From Cloacibacterium sp047601505 (GTDB taxonomy: Bacteria; Bacteroidota; Bacteroidia; Flavobacteriales; Weeksellaceae): a stretch of 64,000 nucleotides of DNA. Position 1 is the first letter of the stretch, and every line of letters begins with the position of its first letter. Below the pieces are notes generated by a model, which did no database searches, was not told the origin of the DNA, and was given only the letters and a program-made list of their open reading frames with translations. The position numbers and the translations under genes are program-made. Below are positions 25,092-33,661 of this stretch, in pieces. The stretch lies in the NCBI RefSeq assembly GCF_047601505.1, contig NZ_JASGJD010000001.1:310001-374000 (forward strand). The letters run 5' to 3'.

Positions 25092-25111
25092 GGAGTTGAA
25101 AATTCAGCTCC
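25092..25111 (+). terminator. Terminator of the DUF4476 gene
   Basis: ggagttgaa (25092-25100) pairs with ttcagctcc (25103-25111) followed by eight T. It lies only about 28 nt before the start of the next reading frame. Confidence 0.8.
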
Positions 25112-25138
25112 TTTTTTTTATTTTTACAAAAAATTGAT

Positions 25139-25552
25139 ATAAAAAAAAGCATTTTATTTTTATTACTACTTAGCTTTACTATTGGTTTTTCTCAAGAAAA
25201 AGAAATTCTAAAAGTACTTCACACACAACAAGAAGCTTGGAATAAAGGAAATCTAGAAACCTTTATGAGTGGCTATTGGAAAAACGACGCGCTGTTATTT
25301 GTAGGCTCTAGCGGACCAACTTATGGCTGGCAAAAAACACTTGACAATTACGAACAAACTTATCCTAACAAAGAAAAAATGGGCATTTTAGAATTTTCAG
25401 ATATTTCTGTAAAACCATTAGGAAAAGATTATGCTTTTGTATTTGGAAAATGGAAACTGATTAGAGAAAACGATTCTCCAAACGGAGTTTATACTTTAAT
25501 TTTTCAAAAATTTAAAGATGGTTGGAAAATTATTTCAGACCACTCTAGCTAA
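25139..25552 (+). CDS. Secreted DUF4440/SnoaL-like protein with apparent non-ATG start
   Basis: The first ATG in frame (25265) would begin inside the domain. Upstream, the same frame is open back to a TGA at 25097 and encodes a clear signal peptide, KKSILFLLLLSFTIGFSQ, and the first domain helix (ILKVLHTQQEAWNKGNLETF). There is no ATG, GTG, TTG or CTG there. ATA 25139, directly before AAA AAA AGC, is exactly where an ATG is expected; ATT 25133 is an alternative. The body (SGYWKND, GPTYGW, WKIISDHSS) matches the DUF4440 nuclear-transport-factor-2-like fold. Either a rare AUA/AUU start is used or a point change has silenced the gene. Confidence 0.7.
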   Translation: MKKSILFLLLLSFTIGFSQEKEILKVLHTQQEAWNKGNLETFMSGYWKNDALLFVGSSGPTYGWQKTLDNYEQTYPNKEKMGILEFSDISVKPLGKDYAFVFGKWKLIRENDSPNGVYTLIFQKFKDGWKIISDHSS

Positions 25553-25566
25553 AAAATATACAATTT

Positions 25567-25600
25567 AAAATGGTGAAAACTAAATATTTTCACCATTTTT
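25567..25600. terminator. Convergent terminator, DUF4440 / nitrilase
   Basis: aaaatggtgaaaa (25567-25579) and ttttcaccattttt (25587-25600) form a 13-bp stem with A and T flanks for both strands. Confidence 0.8.
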
Positions 25601-26348
25601 ATTTCAAAACAAAATCATCAGCATCACTCAAAAAAGGAAAATCTTTTCTGAATTCTTGTAATTTTTCTAAATCTAAATTCGCAATTACTAAATTATCTTC
25701 TTTTGTAGAAATATCTTCGCCATCAGCAAAAAAACAATGGCTACTTTCTCTATATTTTAAATTATTGCCATCAGTTCCAATTCGATTAAGCGCAAAAACG
25801 TAAGACTGATTTTCTATTGCTCTGGCTTTAGTTAAAGTTTCCCAAGCTAAAACTCTAGTTTCCGGCCAATTCGCAACATATAAAATCGCATCATAATCAT
25901 TCTTATTTCTTGCAAAAACGGGAAATCTTGCATCAAAACAAACTTGTAGTAAAAATCTACATCCTTTATAATTTACAATTACTCTTTCTTTTCCATGTGT
26001 ATAAACTTTGTCTTCGCCAGAATAGGAAAACAAATGTTTCTTATCATAAAACTGAAAACTTCCATCTGGTTTCACAAAATAAAATCTATTGTAAAAATCT
26101 TCTCCATCTTTTACAGAAATACTCCCTGCAATTGCAGAATTTTTATTTTTCGAGAAAGATTTCATCCAAGACAAAGTTACTCCTTCATTATCTGCCACTT
26201 CTTCAGCTTTCATACAAAAACCCGTTGTAAACATCTCTGGAAGTAAAAACAAATCTGCTTCTTGATATTCAAATTCCCTTTCTATTAAAGAAAAATTAGC
26301 ATAAATATTTTTCCAAATTATATTTTGATTTAAACCTATGATTTTCAT
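25599..26348 (-). CDS. Nitrilase-superfamily amidohydrolase (omega-amidase-like)
   Basis: 249 residues with the carbon-nitrogen hydrolase triad: Glu in LFLLPEMFTTGFC, Lys in FYDKKHLFSYSGE and Cys in LLQVCFDARFPVF. The pattern and length match the YafV/Nit2-like omega-amidases that hydrolyse 2-oxoglutaramate or 2-oxosuccinamate, products of transamination, including in methionine salvage. The substrate is inferred from the subfamily only. It is monocistronic, read toward a shared terminator. Confidence 0.88.
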   Translation of the reverse strand: MKIIGLNQNIIWKNIYANFSLIEREFEYQEADLFLLPEMFTTGFCMKAEEVADNEGVTLSWMKSFSKNKNSAIAGSISVKDGEDFYNRFYFVKPDGSFQFYDKKHLFSYSGEDKVYTHGKERVIVNYKGCRFLLQVCFDARFPVFARNKNDYDAILYVANWPETRVLAWETLTKARAIENQSYVFALNRIGTDGNNLKYRESSHCFFADGEDISTKEDNLVIANLDLEKLQEFRKDFPFLSDADDFVLK

Positions 26349-26422
26349 TTCTGTAAGTTTCAGAATTTCTATTTTGTGTTACAATATTACCACAATTGTA
26401 ATATGTGAATATAAGAAAAATA

Positions 26423-26430
26423 TAAATTTG
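26423..26430 (+). promoter_or_regulatory. TAnnTTTG promoter box
   Basis: TAAATTTG 31 nt upstream of ATG 26462; an upstream TTG is about 24 nt away, wider than the usual 19. Confidence 0.5.
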
Positions 26431-26461
26431 CAGTTATAATAACAATTAAAAAAATAAAATT

Positions 26462-26902
26462 ATGAAAAAAATCGTATTCGTTTTTGCGATGTTCTTTTTA
26501 GGACAAATGACGTTTGCGCAAGCATGGCAAGGAAGTGGAGATCAAAAATTTCAAGTAGGTCTTAATGGTTGGGGCAACGGCACTGGTGTTACTGCTACTT
26601 ACGATTATGGAGTTTCTAAAATAATCTCTTTAGGTGCTGGTGCAAATTTATATTTCTCTGGATATAAAGATGACAACAAAGACAATAACGTTTTTGTATT
26701 TGGTAGAGTAAACTTTCACTTACAAGATGCTTTAGATATGCCTAGCAAATGGGATTTGTATCCAGGTGTAGATGTAGGTGTTATTGGCAATACTTTCGGA
26801 CTTGGAGCACACCTTGGTGTAAGATATTACTTCAATAATAATGTTGGTGCATTCTTAGAAGCTGGTAACAATGGTAGCATTGGTGTTTCTTTCAATTTCT
26901 AA
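26462..26902 (+). CDS. Small outer-membrane-type beta-barrel protein (DUF6646-like)
   Basis: 146 residues with a signal peptide (MKKIVFVFAMFFLGQMTFAQ) and alternating polar-hydrophobic strands (KFQVGLNGWGN, GVTATYDYGV, LGAHLGVRYYF) ending in VSFNF, a terminal aromatic as in outer membrane barrels. It resembles small Bacteroidota barrel families such as DUF6646; that name is from memory. Its own promoter and terminator make it monocistronic. Confidence 0.75.
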   Translation: MKKIVFVFAMFFLGQMTFAQAWQGSGDQKFQVGLNGWGNGTGVTATYDYGVSKIISLGAGANLYFSGYKDDNKDNNVFVFGRVNFHLQDALDMPSKWDLYPGVDVGVIGNTFGLGAHLGVRYYFNNNVGAFLEAGNNGSIGVSFNF

Positions 26903-26928
26903 TTGAATACATTAAATAATCATAAATT

Positions 26929-26950
26929 AAAGACGCTTTTTGGCGTCTTT
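26929..26950 (+). terminator. Terminator of the small OMP-like gene
   Basis: aaagacgc (26929-26936) and gcgtcttt (26943-26950) with a 6-nt loop and a run of T. Confidence 0.85.
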
Positions 26951-26985
26951 TTTTATTTGGTACGGTTTTAGTGAAACAGAATTGT

Positions 26986-26993
26986 TACATTTG
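26986..26993 (+). promoter_or_regulatory. TAnnTTTG promoter box of rseP
   Basis: TACATTTG, 28 nt upstream of ATG 27022; located after the preceding terminator. Confidence 0.5.
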
Positions 26994-27021
26994 CATAATT
27001 TTAAAAAAATAATTAAACTTA

Positions 27022-28353
27022 ATGGAATTAGCAACACAGATATTTCAATTTATATTAAGTATTTCTATACTTGTTGTTTTACACGAATTAGGACATTTTT
27101 TACCAGCTAAATGGTTTAAATGCAGAGTAGAAAAATTCTATCTTTTCTTTGACCCTTGGTTCTCTTTATTTAAGAAAAAAATCGGAGAAACAGAATACGG
27201 AATCGGATGGCTTCCTTTTGGTGGCTATGTAAAAATCTCTGGTATGGTGGATGAAAGCATGGACACCGAACAGCTAAAACAACCTGCACAACCTTGGGAA
27301 TTTAGAAGTAAACCAGCTTGGCAAAGACTCATCATTATGCTTGGTGGCATTATCGTTAATTTAATTTTAGCTTGGGCTATTTTCACAGGATTAAATTTAT
27401 CAGTTGGCGAACAATATCACGATTTGGCAAAATTCCAAAATGGAATTGCAGTTTCTGAAGAAGGAGCAATGATGGGACTTCAAAACGGAGACAAAATCTT
27501 AAAAATAGATGGCAAACCAGCTGAAAGATTAGAAAATTCTATGATTAATATGCTTCTTGCTGATGAAGTAACCGTAGAAAGAAATGGAAAAGAAGTAACC
27601 TTCAAACCAAATGAAGACGGAATTGCTCACATTTTAGGCGCGAAAACAGCTAAATTATACATCTCCAATAGATTTGCTCCTGTAGTAGATTCTATTATTG
27701 AAGGGCCAGCTAAGCAAGCAGGCTTACAAATTGGCGATAAAATTGTAGGAGTTGATGGCAAAAAAATTAATTTTCAAGATGAATTAATTCAAGATTTATC
27801 TAACAAAAAAAATACTCCAATAAAATTAGAGGTTCTAAGAAATAGTGAATTAAAAACACTAGACCTTACAACTACAAAAGACGGCAAAATAGGCTATTTT
27901 CAAAACAAAAATTTAGCATTAAAAGCTTTTGAACAAACAGAAACCACTAAAGAATATAGTTTTTTCCCCGCAATAGGAAGAGGTTTCGAAAGAACAGTAG
28001 AATCTCTTACCATGCAGATTAAGCAGTTCAAATTAATGTTTAACAAGAAAATTAAAGGATACAAAAACGTTGGAGGTCCTATTGCCATTATCAAAATGAT
28101 GCCTAAAGAAATAGATTGGGTAGCTTTTTGGAGTTTTACGGCAATGTTTTCGGCTTGGTTAGCATTTTTAAACTTGCTTCCTATCCCAGGTTTAGACGGT
28201 GGGCACGCCCTTTTTACCACTTGGGAACTTATCACTGGCAAGCCAGTTCCGCAAAAAGTTTTAGAAAATGCTCAAATGATTGGAGTAATCTTCCTAATGG
28301 GACTAATGCTATTAATCTTTGGTTCAGATATTTACAAATTAATCGTAAAATAA
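27022..28353 (+). CDS. rseP: RIP metalloprotease RseP (site-2 protease)
   Basis: An inner-membrane M50 zinc protease that cleaves anti-sigma factors and signal-peptide remnants. The catalytic HELGH is in the first helix (VVLHELGHFLPAKWF), two PDZ-like regions follow (residues 140-300, with GPAKQAGLQIGDKIVGVDG), and the second metal motif is LPIPGLDGGHALF near residue 393. Length 443 matches the family. It has its own promoter and is followed by tRNA-Asn. Confidence 0.93.
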   Translation: MELATQIFQFILSISILVVLHELGHFLPAKWFKCRVEKFYLFFDPWFSLFKKKIGETEYGIGWLPFGGYVKISGMVDESMDTEQLKQPAQPWEFRSKPAWQRLIIMLGGIIVNLILAWAIFTGLNLSVGEQYHDLAKFQNGIAVSEEGAMMGLQNGDKILKIDGKPAERLENSMINMLLADEVTVERNGKEVTFKPNEDGIAHILGAKTAKLYISNRFAPVVDSIIEGPAKQAGLQIGDKIVGVDGKKINFQDELIQDLSNKKNTPIKLEVLRNSELKTLDLTTTKDGKIGYFQNKNLALKAFEQTETTKEYSFFPAIGRGFERTVESLTMQIKQFKLMFNKKIKGYKNVGGPIAIIKMMPKEIDWVAFWSFTAMFSAWLAFLNLLPIPGLDGGHALFTTWELITGKPVPQKVLENAQMIGVIFLMGLMLLIFGSDIYKLIVK

Positions 28354-28376
28354 TTGAAAATTTTTCTTGAAAATAT

Positions 28377-28407
28377 TTTGCAGATAAGTAAAAACGCTCT
28401 ATATTTG
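28377..28407 (+). promoter_or_regulatory. Consensus Bacteroidota promoter of tRNA-Asn
   Basis: TTTG (28377-28380), exactly 19 nt, then TATATTTG (28400-28407): a full match to TTTG-N19-TAnnTTTG. It ends 23 nt before the tRNA. Confidence 0.85.
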
Positions 28408-28430
28408 CACCACTCAAAACAAACAGAGTA

Positions 28431-28507
28431 GCCTTTTTAGCTCAGTCGGTTAGAGCATCTGACTGTTAATCAGAGGGTCGCTGGTTCGAGCCCAGCAAAA
28501 GGCGCCA
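28431..28507 (+). tRNA. tRNA-Asn (GTT)
   Basis: A complete cloverleaf: acceptor GCCTTTT/AAAAGGC, D stem GCTC/GAGC, anticodon stem TCTGA/TCAGA with loop CTGTTAA (anticodon GTT), T stem GCTGG/CCAGC with loop TTCGAGC, discriminator G and an encoded CCA. It charges asparagine and reads AAC and AAU. Confidence 0.97.
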
Positions 28508-28532
28508 AAACCATCAGAAAATCTGATGGTTT
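28508..28532 (+). terminator. Terminator of tRNA-Asn
   Basis: aaaccatcaga and tctgatggttt form an 11-bp stem with a 3-nt loop followed by T8, directly after the CCA end. Confidence 0.9.
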
Positions 28533-28556
28533 TTTTTGTATTTTTGGTATTTTAAA

Positions 28557-30224
28557 ATGAAACAATTCTCAGCAAAACGTTCAATTCAGATTTTAGGACA
28601 TATTTTACAACAATATGGCATCAATAAAATGGTAATTTCACCTGGTTCTAGAAATGCTCCACTTGCCATTCATTTTTCTGATTTAGATAGTTTTGAATGT
28701 TTCAGCGTGGTAGATGAAAGAAGCGCAGCTTTTACCGCAATGGGAATGGCAAAATCTCTTAAAAAGCCCGTTGCCATTTCTTGTACTTCTGGTTCTGCAG
28801 CTGCCAATTATTATCCTGCGGTTACAGAAGCTTTTTATCAAAACGTTCCGCTTTTAATTTTAACAGCAGACAGACCGAGAGATTTTGTTGACATTTTTGA
28901 CGGACAAACTATTCGTCAGAAAAATTTATTTCAACAACATTCTTATGGAGATTTTGAACTTTTGGAAGACGAAACAGAGAATGCTGAAGAAGAAAATTTC
29001 AAAACCATTAAAACAGCCATAGAACTTTGTATAGAAAAACAAGGTCCTGTACATATCAATATTCCGCTTTCTGAGCCTTTATATGGATTGGTGTACGAAA
29101 TGCCTGTTTTCCCAGAAATTGAAGTCATTAAACAAGAAAAAAAACACGAAATTCCTTCTCAATTAATTTCAGAATTCAATCAATCTAAAAGAATTCTAAT
29201 TTTAGCAGGAACTCACGATAAAAATCCAGAGCTAGAATCTATCCTTTCTCAGTTTGTAAAAAACCATTCTGTAGTGGTTTTAACAGAGGCAAATTCTAAT
29301 CTTTATCACGAAAAATTCTTCAATCATATAGACCGTTATGTTTTTAATTTTAACGACGAAGACATAAGAACTTTCGCTCCAGATTTACTGATTACTATTG
29401 GGCAGAATGTGGTTTCTAAAAAAGTAAAAGAATTTTTAAGAAAAGCAAAACCTAGCAAACATTGGCATATAGACCAACATTGGTTTCCTAATACTTACTA
29501 TGCTCTTACCGAAAAAATTAATGCAAAACCAGAAATTTTCTTCGGGCAACTGCTTCCTTTTTCTAAGTTAGAGCCACAAGCTTATTACAATCTTTGGGAT
29601 GTTTTAAGAGACAAAAGAGACGCTAAACACGATGCTTATTGTTCGTCTATCAGATTTTCGGATTTTAAAATTTTTGAAATTCTAGAGCAAAAAATTCCTC
29701 AGAATTATCACGTTCACGTTTCTAATTCTTCTGCAATTAGATACACCGAACTTTTTCCGTTTTCTAAAAATCATCATATTTTCTGCAACCGAGGAACCAG
29801 CGGAATTGACGGCAGCACTTCTACCGCAATGGGATATGCTATGATGAGCGAAAATCCTGTGATTTTGGTAACTGGAGAATTAAGTTTCTTGTACGATGTA
29901 AATGGACTTTGGAACCAATACATTCCGCCTTATACGAGAATTATTGTGGTGAACAACGGCGAAGGAAATATTTTCAGAATTATTCCCGGACCAAGTTCTA
30001 CCAATGCTGTGGACGAATTTATCGCAACAAAACATCATAAAACCTGCGAACACATCGCCAAACATTTCGGTTTTAGTTATTTTAAAGTAGATGAAGAAGA
30101 AACTTTATTAAGAACTTTGGACAATTTCTTTAAGCCAGAAGAAAAACCAAAAATTCTAGAAATTAATACTTCTGAAATTCAAAATGCTGATGTTTTGAAA
30201 GAGTATTTTAATTCTTTGAAGTAA
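28557..30224 (+). CDS. menD: 2-succinyl-5-enolpyruvyl-6-hydroxy-3-cyclohexene-1-carboxylate synthase
   Basis: MenD is the ThDP enzyme that adds a succinic semialdehyde unit to isochorismate in menaquinone synthesis. The N-terminal GINKMVISPGSRNAPLA and VDERSAAFTAMGMAKS are hallmark motifs, followed by CTSGSAAANYYPAVTEA and LTADRP. The ThDP-binding region has NRGTSGIDGSTSTAMGYAM and VTGELSFLYDVNGLW. About 555 residues is normal. ATG 28557 is chosen over an in-frame TTG 21 nt upstream, which lies in the tRNA terminator. Confidence 0.93.
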   Translation: MKQFSAKRSIQILGHILQQYGINKMVISPGSRNAPLAIHFSDLDSFECFSVVDERSAAFTAMGMAKSLKKPVAISCTSGSAAANYYPAVTEAFYQNVPLLILTADRPRDFVDIFDGQTIRQKNLFQQHSYGDFELLEDETENAEEENFKTIKTAIELCIEKQGPVHINIPLSEPLYGLVYEMPVFPEIEVIKQEKKHEIPSQLISEFNQSKRILILAGTHDKNPELESILSQFVKNHSVVVLTEANSNLYHEKFFNHIDRYVFNFNDEDIRTFAPDLLITIGQNVVSKKVKEFLRKAKPSKHWHIDQHWFPNTYYALTEKINAKPEIFFGQLLPFSKLEPQAYYNLWDVLRDKRDAKHDAYCSSIRFSDFKIFEILEQKIPQNYHVHVSNSSAIRYTELFPFSKNHHIFCNRGTSGIDGSTSTAMGYAMMSENPVILVTGELSFLYDVNGLWNQYIPPYTRIIVVNNGEGNIFRIIPGPSSTNAVDEFIATKHHKTCEHIAKHFGFSYFKVDEEETLLRTLDNFFKPEEKPKILEINTSEIQNADVLKEYFNSLK

Positions 30225-30235
30225 AAAACACAGAA

Positions 30236-30862
30236 TTAAATCCCCAAATACTCTCTGCTTTCTGGTAAATTTACAATTCTTTCAATAGGATAGATAAACA
30301 TATCATCAAAATCGTTCATAGAATTAATCAGTTGAAAATGAGAGAATTCTTTAATATTTTGCAAAGTAATTTCGGTTTCTTTTATTTTCTTTTCTTTCAA
30401 AAGATGTTGGCGCATTACGCCGTTTAACAAATAAGTAGTTGGCGTGTACCAAATTTCGTCTTTTAAGAAAAGTAGATTGGTGTAAGAAGTATCCGTGATG
30501 TAATTATTTTTAACAATAATAATTTCTTCGCATTTTGCTTTGGTTTTCATTTTTTCGAATTCCTTACGGTCTTCAAATTTAAAAGCATAATCGTATGTAT
30601 TGTTTTCTACCAACTGAAAATTATCAATCTCTGCAATAGCATAAGGAATGAGCTGAGTTTTGTAGTTTCTATTTAAATCATACACAATTCTCAGTTTAAA
30701 AAATCCGTCTTCGTCTATTTCTAGATTTTTTACAATTTTTTCTAAATTGATAGAACCTTGCGCCCCAAAATGCGCAAAAGTATCATTCACTCTTTTTTGG
30801 TGTAACTCTAGCAGAAACACTTCCTGATCTTCTATTTTGATGCTTTCAATGAATTGGGACAT
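30236..30862 (-). CDS. pabC: Class IV aminotransferase-like protein (probable aminodeoxychorismate lyase)
   Basis: 208 residues with class IV PLP-enzyme features: HQKRVNDTF near residue 21, KAKCEEIIIVKNNYITDTSYTN (the phosphate-binding serine/threonine segment) and LLNGVMRQHLL. The start overlaps the end of the pabB-like gene by 17 nt, implying cotranscription and a role as ADC lyase (PabC) in 4-aminobenzoate and folate synthesis. It is shorter than E. coli PabC (269), as common in Bacteroidota. Symbol assigned mostly from context. Confidence 0.78.
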   Translation of the reverse strand: MSQFIESIKIEDQEVFLLELHQKRVNDTFAHFGAQGSINLEKIVKNLEIDEDGFFKLRIVYDLNRNYKTQLIPYAIAEIDNFQLVENNTYDYAFKFEDRKEFEKMKTKAKCEEIIIVKNNYITDTSYTNLLFLKDEIWYTPTTYLLNGVMRQHLLKEKKIKETEITLQNIKEFSHFQLINSMNDFDDMFIYPIERIVNLPESREYLGI

Positions 30863-31844
30863 ATATTTTGTTTTTCATTTCTTGATATTCGTCTTCTAGC
30901 TTGCTGAGATGCGTAATTCCGCCTCCACTTTTGAAAACCAAATTCGGTTTTTCATTCAAATATAAAGAATTTTTGTTTTCTATGTACCTAATAATCACAC
31001 AAGAATCAAGATTTTCTCCATCAAAACAACCTGCAACGCCGGTATAAAATCCTCTTTTATAATTTTCGGCTTCCAAAATCACTTCCAAAGTCTTCGGTTT
31101 TGGCGCTCCGAGAATAGAACCAGCTGGAAGAATTTTTTGAAGCAAACTTCCTATTTTATATTGAAATTCTGGTTTTACATCACCAGAAATTTCCGAACTC
31201 ATCGCATAGAGATTTTTATTGCTAGTTTGCAGATAATCAATTCGTTGAAATTCATCTAATTGAACGTTATCAGCAATCATACTCAAGTCATTTCTCAACA
31301 AATCTACTACCGTATAATGTTCGGCTTTTTCTTTTACATCGTTTTTTAAAAGTTCTATTGCGTTCTGTTTTTCCGCTTCAATAGTTCCTTTCATTGGATG
31401 AGTGTAAATTTTTTGGTTTTTAATCTCGACAAAAGTTTCTGGCGAAAAAAAAGTAAACTCATTATTAAGCAACACTTTGTATTTTGCTTTAGACTGATAA
31501 AAAACTTCTTCCAGAGTAAGATTGGTCTCAACGGGAGTTTCTGTAGTGTAATTTACCAAATAAGAATCGCCACGTTTTAGATGTTCTTGCACAATTTTGA
31601 AACCTTTTTCGTAATCTTTTTTAGATTGAGGAAAAGCTTGCCATTCAATTTTTTTAGAAGCAAATTCTTTGTTTTCAATGTTTTTGAAATAAGGAAAATC
31701 TACTAAAATTATCTTTGATTTTAAATCTTCTTCATTGAAAATCAAAACGTTTTCCATCAAAAAATCTATCACAAAAAAGAAAGGAACTTTCTGCTGAGAA
31801 AGTTGGTCTAATTCTAAGAATTTTTGATGATTGATATTTAACAT
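30846..31844 (-). CDS. pabB: Aminodeoxychorismate synthase component I
   Basis: A chorismate-binding enzyme of about 332 residues. Motifs: HLKRGDSYLVNYT, SPETFVEI, the active-site KGTIEAE, DLLRNDL, GSILGAPKPKTLEVI and FKSGGGITHLSKLEDEYQEM. It would convert chorismate and ammonia to aminodeoxychorismate. The KGT(I) sequence favours PabB over anthranilate synthase. ATG 31844 is preferred to an in-frame TTG six bases upstream. It is followed, overlapping, by the pabC-like gene. Confidence 0.88.
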   Translation of the reverse strand: MLNINHQKFLELDQLSQQKVPFFFVIDFLMENVLIFNEEDLKSKIILVDFPYFKNIENKEFASKKIEWQAFPQSKKDYEKGFKIVQEHLKRGDSYLVNYTTETPVETNLTLEEVFYQSKAKYKVLLNNEFTFFSPETFVEIKNQKIYTHPMKGTIEAEKQNAIELLKNDVKEKAEHYTVVDLLRNDLSMIADNVQLDEFQRIDYLQTSNKNLYAMSSEISGDVKPEFQYKIGSLLQKILPAGSILGAPKPKTLEVILEAENYKRGFYTGVAGCFDGENLDSCVIIRYIENKNSLYLNEKPNLVFKSGGGITHLSKLEDEYQEMKNKIYVPIH

Positions 31845-32048
31845 GCGCAAATTTACATTTTTGAAAAAAATTATCTCCTTTTTTATTTCTGAAAAAAAAA
31901 CTTTTTTCTTCTAAAACCCTATTAAAAAATAACCTTCATCGTTCATAAGAACAATTAAAAATTAAATTACCATTAAAAACATGAATTTCTATCAATTAAA
32001 TTAAAAAAAACAATGGTAAATTTTATACAAAAGAACTAATTTTGCAAA

Positions 32049-32771
32049 ATGAATGAAGCAAGCAGAAAGATTAGTTTAGATTACGTTATAAAACAGTCTT
32101 TTAAATATTGGAGTTCCACTCTTTTTTATCAATTAATATTTACTTTAATATACTTTTCTACGTTACTTATTTTGGGAAAATTTTTGTTAGATTACTATGA
32201 AATTTACCCTAAAATACAAGAAATTGCTCCATTAATGTCTTCAAACCCAGACGAATTTAGCTCTGCTATTCAAGAGATTACCTTTAGTGACAATTTCAAA
32301 TATTTCTCAATGATGGTAATTGTAGCTACTGCAATTATTTATCCTCTTAATATTGGTTTTTTCAAAATTTATACTTTAATAGATGCTCATGAAAAAGTTA
32401 ATATAAACGATTTATTTGCTGGTTTTTCTGGTTCTAATTTCTTTAAATTTTTTGGTTATTATTTGCTTTGGGGCGGAATTTATTTCTACTTAAAACCATT
32501 GGTAATCCCTGGTTTTCTATGGATTATGTTTACCATTTTTGCGGCACCGCTTCTTTATTTTACTCCGATGAATTTAACCGAAGCTCTAAAGATAAGTTTT
32601 AAGGTAGTTGGCGGTAATTTTTTCATTATAGCAGCGTGTTCTGTTTTAGCTATAATTTTCAGTTATTCTGGATTTCTCTTATGCTTTTTTGGGCTTTTCT
32701 TTACCTTTCCTTTCTGGAATGCAATTATTTATACTTTGTTTAAAAGTTATTTTCGTATAAAATTTGTGTAG
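32049..32771 (+). CDS. Multi-pass membrane protein, function unknown
   Basis: 240 residues with five to six predicted helices (for example STLFYQLIFTLIYFSTLLILG and NFFIIAACSVLAIIFSYSGFLLCFFGLFFTF). It resembles the next protein at 32831 in layout, notably the final segment SGxLLCxxGxxxTxPF. Homologues in flavobacteria are often labelled beta-carotene 15,15'-monooxygenase, which nothing in the sequence supports. A TAATTTTG box ends only 4 nt before the ATG, so the mRNA may be leaderless. Confidence 0.75.
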   Translation: MNEASRKISLDYVIKQSFKYWSSTLFYQLIFTLIYFSTLLILGKFLLDYYEIYPKIQEIAPLMSSNPDEFSSAIQEITFSDNFKYFSMMVIVATAIIYPLNIGFFKIYTLIDAHEKVNINDLFAGFSGSNFFKFFGYYLLWGGIYFYLKPLVIPGFLWIMFTIFAAPLLYFTPMNLTEALKISFKVVGGNFFIIAACSVLAIIFSYSGFLLCFFGLFFTFPFWNAIIYTLFKSYFRIKFV

Positions 32772-32800
32772 TTCTGTAACAAAAGTCACATAATTTTAAC

Positions 32801-32808
32801 TAATTTTG
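32801..32808 (+). promoter_or_regulatory. TAnnTTTG promoter box
   Basis: TAATTTTG, 22 nt before ATG 32831, in the 59-nt gap between the two membrane protein genes. Confidence 0.5.
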
Positions 32809-32830
32809 GTAAAAACAAAATATTAAAACT

Positions 32831-33595
32831 ATGAGTAACTTTTCTGAATTTGAAAGACCTTTAGCTCCGCAAAAGGAATCTGGAAGTATTATTTCTCACG
32901 CATGGGAGAATTATAAAAACATTATCGGGTATGCAATATTATTTTGGGTTATTACTTTCGTTATTTCTTATTTAATTTCTATGCTTTTTCCAAGTGCTAC
33001 TTTAGGAGTAAGCTTCTACAAAGAACTTATTGAGTCTGCACAATCTGGAAATTCTGAAGATTTAAAAGACATGATTTTAGAACAACAAAATTCTGGGTTT
33101 GGTTCTACTGCATTTGCAATGCTATCGTCTATGGTAAGTAGTATGATATTATACCCTTTATCCGCAGGCATTATTTATATGACTCATAAAAGCAACACGA
33201 AACAAAATATTGAGTTTTCGGACTTATTTATTGGATACAGACAAAATACAGGAAATTTAATTTTATACGGAATTGTAATTTCTATTTTAGCAACAGTAGG
33301 TACTTTTTTCTGTCTTTTACCAGGTATTTATATGTACATTGTAGGATTCGTTGGTTTGCCCATTGTATTTTTTGGCAATAAAAATGTTTCTGATGGATTA
33401 AGTTTGAGCTTCAAAACTACAAATGATAACTTCGGACTTGTATTGGTAGTTGCGATTTTAGGAGGTTTAATTTCAATTTCTGGATATTTATTGTGCTGTA
33501 TTGGAGCAATTGTTACATTACCATTTATACACACTGTTTCATATTCATTATATTGTGCTTTATTTGGTACACCTTACGAAGTAAATAAAGATTAA
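32831..33595 (+). CDS. Multi-pass membrane protein, paralogue-like to the preceding gene
   Basis: 254 residues: a soluble N-terminus of about 30 residues (PLAPQKESGSIISHAWENYK), then five to six helices, with GVVISILATVGTFFCLLPGIYMY-like and GGLISISGYLLCCIGAIVTLPF segments. The topology is that of the DUF975/glycerophosphodiesterase membrane-domain type of integral proteins. No catalytic residues seen. Likely inner membrane; function unknown. Confidence 0.75.
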   Translation: MSNFSEFERPLAPQKESGSIISHAWENYKNIIGYAILFWVITFVISYLISMLFPSATLGVSFYKELIESAQSGNSEDLKDMILEQQNSGFGSTAFAMLSSMVSSMILYPLSAGIIYMTHKSNTKQNIEFSDLFIGYRQNTGNLILYGIVISILATVGTFFCLLPGIYMYIVGFVGLPIVFFGNKNVSDGLSLSFKTTNDNFGLVLVVAILGGLISISGYLLCCIGAIVTLPFIHTVSYSLYCALFGTPYEVNKD

Positions 33596-33621
33596 AATTT
33601 TTAAAAATATTTATACCTTTG

Positions 33622-33647
33622 AAAGCAACAGAAATTTCTGTTGCTTT
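33622..33647 (+). terminator. Perfect palindrome, terminator of the membrane protein pair
   Basis: aaagcaacagaaa and tttctgttgcttt are perfectly complementary and run into T6. A TACCTTTG promoter-like box (33614-33621) lies immediately upstream, so a transcript for the next gene could start inside this palindrome. Confidence 0.75.
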
Positions 33648-33661
33648 TTTAATTCCACAAT

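Noticed and set aside
32049..33595. Labelling the two membrane proteins beta-carotene 15,15'-monooxygenase
   Set aside because: That name circulates in flavobacterial annotations, but the sequences show only membrane helices and no iron-binding histidines of that enzyme family.
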